Below are positions 55,201-62,150 of a stretch of 64,000 nt of DNA, piece after piece. Position 1 is the stretch's first letter, and each line of letters begins with the position of its first letter. Position numbers and translations under genes: made by a program. Source of the DNA: Parabacteroides distasonis (lineage in GTDB: Bacteria > Bacteroidota > Bacteroidia > Bacteroidales > Tannerellaceae); assembly GCA_021531775.1 (NCBI GenBank), contig JAFBIU010000008.1, forward strand, positions 43,068-107,067, written 5' to 3'. The notes under the pieces were generated by a model. It was given only the letters and a program-made list of their open reading frames with translations. It searched no databases and was not told the origin of the DNA.

Positions 55201-56553
55201 TCAAGCAAACAGCTTCGAAAATTCGTCGGCTGTCACCTCTTTGACATCCAGAGAAACCTGCTCCTTCAACCAAGCAGCCAACTTCTCCTCAACGGCACGT
55301 TCGATGATACCCTGAACCGTCTCCTTGTTCTTCAGCATATCCTTGGCATAGTTATCCAGTACATTCTCCGGAACAGAGAGCATACCATATTGTGCAAACT
55401 GAGCCTTAGCCACACGCTTTGCAAACGATTCGAGATCGGCATTCTCGACCTTCAGGTTGTTCTGCTTTACCAATGTCTCCTTGATCAGGTGGTAGGTCAG
55501 ATCCTCGATGATCTTCGGATAGTCCTTCTCAATAGCCTCCGGTGTGTTCTCCTTGTTAGCCACCAACAACCAACGTTTCAAGAAGGCATCGTCGAATGAC
55601 AACTCACCAGCCTTGGCAACCAACATCTCACGGATGTCGAGCAAGAACTTGTAGTCGCTCTGGGGTGTAAACTGCTCCAGAATAGCTGCACGGATAGCAT
55701 TGCGGAACTCCTCTTCGTTGCTGACAGTACCTTCGCCCAATACCTTGTCGAACAGCTCCTGATTCAACTCAGCAGGCTGATGACGCTGGATAGACTGGAT
55801 CTCGAAGCTGAAGTCGCCGGTCATCTCAGCTACCTTGTCCTTCTCGATCTTCAAGAAAGAGGCGATTTCTACTTCTGCACCTTCGAATGCCTTGTTCGGG
55901 TTGAAGACGATGACACTGTTCACCTTTCCACCGACGAACTTAGCCTTTTCTTCCTCATCCTTGATATACTGCGGCATCAGGATAGCACCCTCAACAACCA
56001 GGCCACCCTCTTTCGGAGCACCATTTTCCAATTCGGCTACGGTACCCTTTACCAGATCCTTCTCAGCTACCTCTTCAGCATCCACATAAGTGCCGAAGTT
56101 AGCCTGATATGCCTCAACCTGCTTGTTGATCATATCCTCTTCGATCTTTACCTGATAGAACGGAACGGTATCCTCCTTGCTCAAGGCAATGTTGATGGCC
56201 GGAGCGAAAGCAACATCGAAGCAGAATTCGAAATCCTCGTCGGTATCGAAGTTAACCGGCTTCTGCTCAGTTACGTTCGGCAGGGGCTCACCCAAAATAT
56301 TCAAATTATTCTCGCGGATGTATTTGAACAGGTTTTCAGAGACCAACTTGTCCACCTCTTCAGCCAATACATGCTTACCATACATTTTCTTAACCAAGCT
56401 CATCGGGACCATTCCCTTACGGAAGCCCGGTACATTAGCTTTCTGACGGAATGTGCGCAGGCCCTTTTCCACCTGAGTAGCGTAATCAGCCTTGACGATT
56501 TCCAATTTCACGATACCGCTGATAGTACCGTTGTTCTTAAGCGAAATATTCAT
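55201..56553 (-). CDS. tig: Trigger factor (ribosome-associated chaperone)
   Basis: Chaperone that binds nascent chains at the ribosome exit. The ribosome-binding signature is in NVPGFRKGMVPMSLVKKMYG (about residues 40-60). A PPIase-like middle domain is weakly conserved (about 150-250), as usual in Bacteroidetes, and the helical C-terminal arms complete 450 residues. First gene of the run leading to mutL, with its own promoter. Confidence 0.94.
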   Translation of the reverse strand: MNISLKNNGTISGIVKLEIVKADYATQVEKGLRTFRQKANVPGFRKGMVPMSLVKKMYGKHVLAEEVDKLVSENLFKYIRENNLNILGEPLPNVTEQKPVNFDTDEDFEFCFDVAFAPAINIALSKEDTVPFYQVKIEEDMINKQVEAYQANFGTYVDAEEVAEKDLVKGTVAELENGAPKEGGLVVEGAILMPQYIKDEEEKAKFVGGKVNSVIVFNPNKAFEGAEVEIASFLKIEKDKVAEMTGDFSFEIQSIQRHQPAELNQELFDKVLGEGTVSNEEEFRNAIRAAILEQFTPQSDYKFLLDIREMLVAKAGELSFDDAFLKRWLLVANKENTPEAIEKDYPKIIEDLTYHLIKETLVKQNNLKVENADLESFAKRVAKAQFAQYGMLSVPENVLDNYAKDMLKNKETVQGIIERAVEEKLAAWLKEQVSLDVKEVTADEFSKLFA

Positions 56554-56605
56554 TCTGAATGATATTTTATGGAATTAATTAGTATTCTAATCGCATTTTA
56601 GGGCG

Positions 56606-56613
56606 CAAAATTA
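56606..56613 (-). promoter_or_regulatory. -7 promoter element of tig
   Basis: The minus strand reads TAATTTTG, matching TAnnTTTG, about 53 bases before the ATG. Confidence 0.5.
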
Positions 56614-56667
56614 GGCTTATTCTTTCAAACTCGCAAATTTTTTCCAGTTCATCTCCTCGCAATTTGT

Positions 56668-56675
56668 TATCTTTG
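56668..56675 (+). promoter_or_regulatory. -7 promoter element of the CPBP protease gene
   Basis: TATCTTTG matches TAnnTTTG, about 24 bases before the ATG. It lies back to back with the tig promoter. Confidence 0.5.
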
Positions 56676-56698
56676 TCCGTTCATTAGAAATAACAGCA

Positions 56699-57610
56699 AT
56701 GCTTGGATGTATGAAACAAGGTGCTTATGCCGATCAATCGGCCTCTTTCCAACTTTTCCTGCTGCTCGGTTTCCTGTTGGCAGGACTCTGCCTGTCCAGT
56801 CTGCTGGCCGGTGTTGTCGTATGGTGTTGTAACGGTTCCCTACAGGTGATGTATCAGGATCCGTGGATGATGCGACTCACACAATTCATCTCGGCTGTCG
56901 GGACCTTTCTCCTTCCCGCTCTGCTGGTAGCCTGGTGTTGTGGACATTCCGTTCGTGCCTACTTGTCGATCGGACCTGTTCCGAGAATCCATGCGTTCGT
57001 TTGGGTATTCATCAGTATGCTGCTGCTGATCCCCGGTATCAACCTGCTGGATTATGCCAACCGCCAACTGGTATTGCCTGATTGGATGGCTCCGGTCGAA
57101 AGCTGGATCCAGGCGCAAGAGGCGCAAGCCGAACGACTGGTCTCCCTACTCTTCAGCCAAGAGGGGATCTTGCCCCTTTTGAGCAACCTGCTGGTCGTCG
57201 CCCTGATGGCAGGCATTACGGAAGAGTTTCTGTTCCGCGGTTGTATGCAACAGATCGTCCGTCGTTGGACCCGTAACCCGCACACGGTGATCTGGATCGT
57301 AGCTTTCCTGTTCAGTGCCATCCACCTACAATTCTATGGGTTTGTTCCCCGTATGTTGTTAGGAGCCTACTTTGGCTATCTCCTGTACTGGAGCCGGAAT
57401 ATATGGATTCCGGTCTTCGCCCATTTTTGCAACAATGCGCTGGTCGTTCTCTTGCAAAGCCATCCCGACTGGCCTATCTATCAATACTGTCAGCCCGATC
57501 TGACACAAGGAATCGCTATACATTATATTATAGTGGCACTCCTCCTGCTCCTGCCCTTCGGCTGGATTCTCCGGAACAGATTACAAATTGGTAACACTTA
57601 TCACAAATAG
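56699..57610 (+). CDS. CPBP family intramembrane metalloprotease
   Basis: A 303-residue polytopic protein of the CAAX protease/bacteriocin-processing (CPBP, Abi) family. The three active-site motifs are visible in the C-terminal half: the EExxxR motif in GITEEFLFRGCM, a FxxxH type motif in LFSAIHLQFYG, and HxxxN in FAHFCNNALVVLL. Eight or so hydrophobic segments are present. The substrate is unknown. A GH2 gene begins 1 base after the stop, so the two are co-transcribed, although a functional link is not obvious. Confidence 0.88.
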   Translation: MLGCMKQGAYADQSASFQLFLLLGFLLAGLCLSSLLAGVVVWCCNGSLQVMYQDPWMMRLTQFISAVGTFLLPALLVAWCCGHSVRAYLSIGPVPRIHAFVWVFISMLLLIPGINLLDYANRQLVLPDWMAPVESWIQAQEAQAERLVSLLFSQEGILPLLSNLLVVALMAGITEEFLFRGCMQQIVRRWTRNPHTVIWIVAFLFSAIHLQFYGFVPRMLLGAYFGYLLYWSRNIWIPVFAHFCNNALVVLLQSHPDWPIYQYCQPDLTQGIAIHYIIVALLLLLPFGWILRNRLQIGNTYHK

Positions 57611-57611
57611 C

Positions 57612-60008
57612 ATGAAACAGGTATTCTCTTTGATGTGGGTCTTTCTGGCCCTCTCCTTGACGACGTTCGGACAAGGAAGAAGCGTTGAGTTGTTTAACTT
57701 CGGCTGGCGTTTTGCTGCCGGAGACATTCCACAGGCCGAACAACCCCACTTGGACGATTCGTCCTGGCGATCTGTCGATGTTCCCCATGATTTTCAGATC
57801 GAACAGCCGTGGGTGGCCCCAGCCGACAACGAACAGGCAGACAACAGCGACATAGGCGCCAACGTACGTAGCCGCCTCAGTAGCCGTGGATTCAAAGAGA
57901 TGGGCATCGGTTGGTACCGGAAGCATTTCCAACCCGAACCGGACTGGCAAGGAAAACGGGTACTCCTCGATTTCGAAGGCATCATGTATGTGGGTGATGT
58001 CTATCTGAATGGTGAACGGATCGGCGGTACCGACTATGGCTATGTAGGCTTTGAGATCGACATCACGCACCGGTTGAAATATGGTGAGGAGAATGTGTTG
58101 GCTGTCAAGGCGGATACACGCGAACCGAATAACTCCCGTTGGTACACCGGTGGCGGACTCTTCCGGAATGTCCAGCTGGTTGTGACCGATCCGGATCTTT
58201 ACCTGACGAGACATCCGCTCTTCATCACGACACCCACCGTTTCGAATGAGCGGGCCTCGCTGCACATTCAGGCTGAGATTGCCAGCAGCCAACGACAACC
58301 CATCCAGGCGGAAGTGGTCATTACGGATGCACAAGGGACAGAGGTCATCCGGCAACAGACCCAATTCCAGTATCGTCAGACACCCTACGAATATGCCTTC
58401 CCGGAGATCACACTTCCACAGCCCCACCGCTGGAGCTGCGAAGATCCCTATCTCTATACGGCTACTGTCACCCTCTACCGGGCAGATGGCCAAGTGGCCG
58501 ATCAGATCAGTGAACGGTTCGGTGTACGAACCATCGAGTTCTCCCCGGCCTTTGGTCTGAAGCTGAATGGCGAGAAGGTATTACTGAAAGGTATTGCCAA
58601 CCATCACTCCTTGGGTGCATTGGGTGCAGCCGCCTACCCGCGTGCCATTGAGAAACGGTTACAACTGCTCAAATCGTTTGGGGTGAACCACATCCGCACC
58701 TCCCACAATCCGTATAGTGTCGATTTCATGAACCTTTGCGACCAATACGGTATCTTGGTGGTGGATGAACTTTACGACAAGTGGCTCGACCAGTATTGCG
58801 GTGGACGTGTCCCCTGGGCACACCTCTGGCAGCAGGACATACCGGAATGGATCAAGCGCGACCGGAACCATCCCTCGGTAGTCTTCTGGAGTTTAGGCAA
58901 TGAGTTGCAGACCTATTGGCATCTGCCCTACGCTGACTGGGGTGTCACCCCCTACCGGATGCAGCGCGAACTGCTGAAACGTTACGACCCGACACGACTG
59001 ATCACAGTGGCCATGCATCCGCGAGGCCGACACATGGATACAGATTCGTTACCTGCACCCCTCGTGCATGAGACGGACATTGCTGCCTACAACTATCGGT
59101 ATATGTATTTTCCGGGAGATGGCAAACGCTTCCCAAACCTGATGTTCTACCAAAGTGAGGCAAACACCAGCAATATGGGTCCCAATTTCTTCGAAATGGA
59201 TCTGGAGAAGGTGATCGGTCTGGCCTATTGGGGACAGATCGACTATTTGGGCGAGAGTGGCGGATGGCCTGCCAAAGGATGGGCACAAGGAGCGTTCGAC
59301 ATTTCCCTGCAACCGAAACCCATTGCCTACCTGCTGAAGAGTATGTTCAGCTCTGAACCGGTGGTGCACATCGGAGTTATCGACAGTGATGTAGATTTGA
59401 TGTGGAATGATGTGCAGATCGGCACACCACACATGAGTGAGCATTGGAACCGGAAGGCTGGCGAACTGCTCTCACTCTTCACCTATACCAATGGAGACGA
59501 AGTGGAGCTCTTTGTCAACGGGAAAAGTCAAGGTATCAAACCCAACCTGCCGGGACGCGATCGAAACAAGATTCGTTGGGACAGCATTACGTATCAGCCC
59601 GGCTATGTAGAGGCGGTAGCACGACAAGGTGGAAAGATCGTGGCCAGACACCGGATCGAAACGACAGGCAAACCCAAACGGTTAGTGGTTGAAGCGGACA
59701 ATGCCCATTGGCAAGCTGACGGGATGGATCTGCAACATGTACGCATCTATGCCGTCGATAGCCGTGGCCGTCGGGTGCACGATGCAGCCTATCCTTTGCG
59801 TTTCCGTGTTGAAGGAGATGCCCGACTGGTAGCCGTGGATAATGGAGACATTGTCTCAGACGAACTGCATACCGTCAGCCAACGTAAGCTCTTTCATGGC
59901 TCTGCTTGGGTGATTCTCCGTTCCGGCAGACAACCCGATAGCCATATCACACTGACGGTCGAATGCGATGGTCTGCCCAATACTCAGCTCCGTCTCTCGA
60001 CAGAGTAA
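57612..60008 (+). CDS. Glycoside hydrolase family 2 (beta-galactosidase-like) enzyme
   Basis: A secreted retaining glycosidase with a signal peptide (about residues 1-20, ending TTFGQ). The jelly-roll sugar-binding domain runs from about 25 to 195, an immunoglobulin-like domain to about 305, and then the TIM barrel. The acid/base Glu is residue 431 in FWSLGNELQ and the nucleophile Glu is 516 in FYQSEANTSNMG. The C-terminal parts look like DUF4982 and Ig-like modules. The start is placed at the ATG directly after the protease stop; a longer in-frame start would lie within that gene and lacks a proper signal. Specificity is not determined. Confidence 0.93.
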   Translation: MKQVFSLMWVFLALSLTTFGQGRSVELFNFGWRFAAGDIPQAEQPHLDDSSWRSVDVPHDFQIEQPWVAPADNEQADNSDIGANVRSRLSSRGFKEMGIGWYRKHFQPEPDWQGKRVLLDFEGIMYVGDVYLNGERIGGTDYGYVGFEIDITHRLKYGEENVLAVKADTREPNNSRWYTGGGLFRNVQLVVTDPDLYLTRHPLFITTPTVSNERASLHIQAEIASSQRQPIQAEVVITDAQGTEVIRQQTQFQYRQTPYEYAFPEITLPQPHRWSCEDPYLYTATVTLYRADGQVADQISERFGVRTIEFSPAFGLKLNGEKVLLKGIANHHSLGALGAAAYPRAIEKRLQLLKSFGVNHIRTSHNPYSVDFMNLCDQYGILVVDELYDKWLDQYCGGRVPWAHLWQQDIPEWIKRDRNHPSVVFWSLGNELQTYWHLPYADWGVTPYRMQRELLKRYDPTRLITVAMHPRGRHMDTDSLPAPLVHETDIAAYNYRYMYFPGDGKRFPNLMFYQSEANTSNMGPNFFEMDLEKVIGLAYWGQIDYLGESGGWPAKGWAQGAFDISLQPKPIAYLLKSMFSSEPVVHIGVIDSDVDLMWNDVQIGTPHMSEHWNRKAGELLSLFTYTNGDEVELFVNGKSQGIKPNLPGRDRNKIRWDSITYQPGYVEAVARQGGKIVARHRIETTGKPKRLVVEADNAHWQADGMDLQHVRIYAVDSRGRRVHDAAYPLRFRVEGDARLVAVDNGDIVSDELHTVSQRKLFHGSAWVILRSGRQPDSHITLTVECDGLPNTQLRLSTE

Positions 60009-60049
60009 GCCAGTGTTTACTCACCACCGTATCGTTGTTCCCTACAAAT

Positions 60050-60087
60050 AATCCCCGATACCTTCCGCAAGGAAGATGTCGGGGATT
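60050..60087 (+). terminator. Hairpin after the GH2 gene, copy 1 of a repeated terminator
   Basis: AATCCCCGATACCTTCC pairs with GGAAGATGTCGGGGATT around a GCAA loop with two mismatched positions. A near-identical hairpin stands at 60923-60959. T tracts are weak on both sides, so it may serve the converging genes in both directions. Confidence 0.7.
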
Positions 60088-60151
60088 ACTGTTATGAATT
60101 ACAAATATAATCTAAGCCTTGTCTCATGACAAAAGAGATTTGTCGTAAACT

Positions 60152-60529
60152 TCAACTAGACCTCTTAACATCCATACGAATCGATTCATATTCGTTGAGA
60201 TAATCTTTTACTTGAGCCTCCAACTGGGGAAGATCGTTTTGAATTACATCCCAAACCACCGTGTTATCTACCTGAAAGTATTCATGTACGATATAGTTTC
60301 TCATGCCAGTTACCAATTTCCACGGTGTAGCAGGATGCTCATCCTTAAAACTTTTAGTCAGCAAATTGGAGGCCTCTCCAATAATCTCAATATTTTTCAC
60401 AACGGCATAATACATCATGTCGTCTGTATTGAAATCATCGAAACACTTCTCTGACGTATAACGCTTGATTCTTTCAATGGCCTGAACGATGTGTTCCAGT
60501 CTAACCTTATCCTTACTCTGTTCTCTCAT
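60152..60529 (-). CDS. HEPN-domain toxin of a MNT/HEPN module (HepT-like)
   Basis: A 125-residue DUF86/HepT protein. The catalytic RNase-type motif Rx4H with trailing Tyr is intact in RNYIVHEY (Arg77, His82, Tyr84). LEHIVQAIERIKRYTSEK and AVVKNIEIIGEASNLLTK are typical helices of this family. In the characterised pairs, the partner MntA nucleotidyltransferase neutralises HepT by attaching AMP to the Tyr. Here the partner gene is upstream and overlaps by 17 bases, the usual arrangement. Confidence 0.92.
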   Translation of the reverse strand: MREQSKDKVRLEHIVQAIERIKRYTSEKCFDDFNTDDMMYYAVVKNIEIIGEASNLLTKSFKDEHPATPWKLVTGMRNYIVHEYFQVDNTVVWDVIQNDLPQLEAQVKDYLNEYESIRMDVKRSS

Positions 60530-60812
60530 AAATCAGAATTTTATCCTTGTCTGCTGACTGTTTAGCAAAAGGCAGAAGCGTTCCTTCAGACACCAAATCT
60601 ACCTTACGACCTAACAGTTCCTCCAAATCAGTCCACATACCAAAGAATTTCAATCCAATAGGATGGCTCTTGTCCAATAAAACCATGATGTCCACATCGC
60701 TGTCAGGTGTTTGTTCCTCACGCGAAAACGAACCAAACAGCCATGCTTTCAAGACGGGCTGACTCTTGAAATAACCTGATACAGTGTCTTTAATCATATC
60801 TGTTGTCATCAT
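60513..60812 (-). CDS. Minimal nucleotidyltransferase antitoxin (MntA-like)
   Basis: A 99-residue minimal nucleotidyltransferase. The active site reads GSFSREEQTPDSDVDIMV with GSFSR at 27-31 and the metal-binding Asp pair at 39 and 41. Two tandem ATGs begin the frame, so the true start may be one codon later. It would adenylylate and silence the HEPN partner. The pair is bracketed by duplicated hairpins, which suggests insertion as a module. Confidence 0.9.
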   Translation of the reverse strand: MMTTDMIKDTVSGYFKSQPVLKAWLFGSFSREEQTPDSDVDIMVLLDKSHPIGLKFFGMWTDLEELLGRKVDLVSEGTLLPFAKQSADKDKILIYERTE

Positions 60813-60922
60813 GCGAAGAATTTTATATCCGTAGCAAATTTACGAATAAAATACAAGATAGAAAGAAATTAAGTGGTTTTCTGCTTCAAACACAGATTTT
60901 TCACGTGTACATGGGTAACAAA

Positions 60923-60959
60923 AATCCCCGACACCTACCGCATGGAGATGTCGGGGATT
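60923..60959 (-). terminator. Hairpin terminator, copy 2
   Basis: Arms AATCCCCGACACCTACC and GGAGATGTCGGGGATT around a GCAT loop; on the minus strand it is followed by TTTTGTTA, so it can end the HU-like transcript. It matches the hairpin at 60050-60087 in sequence and orientation. Confidence 0.8.
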
Positions 60960-60985
60960 GTTGTCAATCACGGAGTGAAGACTGA

Positions 60986-61693
60986 TTAGGAGAAAGGAGG
61001 CTCCTCACCACCGGAGGTCTCTTCCGCCTTGAAGGAGGCGGTCAGGGTCAAGTCCTCCGTTACCGTGATCGAGCGGGAGGCAGCCGTGTTACCGTCGCTC
61101 CACTTCTCAAACTGATAACCGCTCTTGGCCGTAGCTGAGATGGTGGCAGAGGTGCCCTCGTCGAACGTACCGCCACCGGTTACAGTTCCCTGCTCCTCAT
61201 TGGCGGACAGAACCGTCAAGGTGAACTGCTTCACGGCAGGAGTCTCCCCCTCCGGATTTCCAGACGAACTACCACCCGACGGGTTGCTACCATTGGAGTA
61301 GCTGACCGCACGCTTCAAGGAGGCAGCCAGGTTCAGGTTGGCGTTACTCAACGTACCGGTGGCACGTGCCCGGAGCTTCACGCCATCGATGTTGTTGGCC
61401 ACCGTGAACATCTCGGGAGAGACGGCTCCCTGCTTGTTACGGATGCCGACCGAGAAGATGGCTAAGTTGTCGATCTTCACGTTCTTTCCTGCCAACAGCA
61501 TCTCCTTGATGCACTTCACCATCGCCTTCATCACTCCCACACACATAGCCTCCGAAAAGCCCGTGTTGTGCTCCTCCATGTGGGCAGCGAGTGCCTGCAG
61601 GTCCATGGTTTCCTCTACTACCGGATAAGCGTAATACTTACCGAATGCTGAACTCATCTCGTTCGAATTCTGACGCAATAAATAACGAATCAT
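60986..61693 (-). CDS. HU-like DNA-binding protein fused to an InlB-type repeat
   Basis: The N-terminal 125 residues have the HU-HIG type fold of Bacteroidales HU-like proteins: MSSAFGKYYAYPVVEETMD, LAAHMEEHNTGFSEAMCVGV, IKEMLLAGKNVKIDNLAIFS, then a beta arm region with VKLRARATGT. A Ser/Gly-rich linker (about 130-155) leads to FTLTVLSANEEQGTVTGGG and SGYQFEKWSDGNTAASRSIT, a unit of the divergent InlB B-repeat (Flg_new_2) type normally found on surface proteins. There is no signal peptide. It lies in the DUF3987 locus, downstream of the DUF4248 gene with 147 bases between. The role of the repeat is unclear. Confidence 0.8.
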   Translation of the reverse strand: MIRYLLRQNSNEMSSAFGKYYAYPVVEETMDLQALAAHMEEHNTGFSEAMCVGVMKAMVKCIKEMLLAGKNVKIDNLAIFSVGIRNKQGAVSPEMFTVANNIDGVKLRARATGTLSNANLNLAASLKRAVSYSNGSNPSGGSSSGNPEGETPAVKQFTLTVLSANEEQGTVTGGGTFDEGTSATISATAKSGYQFEKWSDGNTAASRSITVTEDLTLTASFKAEETSGGEEPPFS

Positions 61694-61840
61694 AGCAATA
61701 CAAATTAAAGATAAAACATACCGAATCGGCTTGCGCCTCAGTCGGATAAGCCCCTTTGGCTTACGTCACAAAGGTACGACTTATCATTTTGAGCCTCTGA
61801 GGTTTCCATACGATGGCTGCGATAGCGGAACATTTTTCCT

Positions 61841-62062
61841 TTACGGTTCTCCTATTTGCCGGATGATGGCACGTATCTCCCTCGAAGTGAAATACTTCGC
61901 TGTCTTCTGATACCCCATCCCCTCTAACTCCTCAGTCAATACTTTGCATCGTTTGATCCACGACATCAGGTGGTTGACTGCCGCATGAGGCGAGGCTGCC
62001 GTGGGAAAATAAAGGAGGGCGAGTTCCTTCTTGCTGTAAGCCCGAATTTTGAATTCTTCCAT
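61841..62062 (-). CDS. DUF4248 family small protein
   Basis: A 73-residue protein with the family signature IRAYSKKELALLYFP near the start, then AAVNHLMSWIKRC and FTSREIRAIIRQIGEP at the end. It is probably a small DNA-binding protein with a winged or helical fold; function is not established. The DUF4248/HU-like/DUF3987 trio is common in Bacteroidales genomes in several copies. A palindrome precedes it. Confidence 0.8.
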   Translation of the reverse strand: MEEFKIRAYSKKELALLYFPTAASPHAAVNHLMSWIKRCKVLTEELEGMGYQKTAKYFTSREIRAIIRQIGEP

Positions 62063-62093
62063 ATCTTGTTTTTATTTTTTATTTTGAATAAAT

Positions 62094-62132
62094 GTAAGTA
62101 TGATAGTTAGCGGTCGTAACTACCATACTTAC
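62094..62132. promoter_or_regulatory. 39-bp palindrome between the DUF3987 and DUF4248 genes
   Basis: GTAAGTATGATAGTTA pairs with TAACTACCATACTTAC (one mismatch) around a 7-base spacer. A partial third copy (GCATAGTTAGAC) follows towards the DUF3987 stop. It is a likely protein site or small origin-type element. Confidence 0.6.
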
Positions 62133-62150
62133 GACCCGTAAATAGCATAG

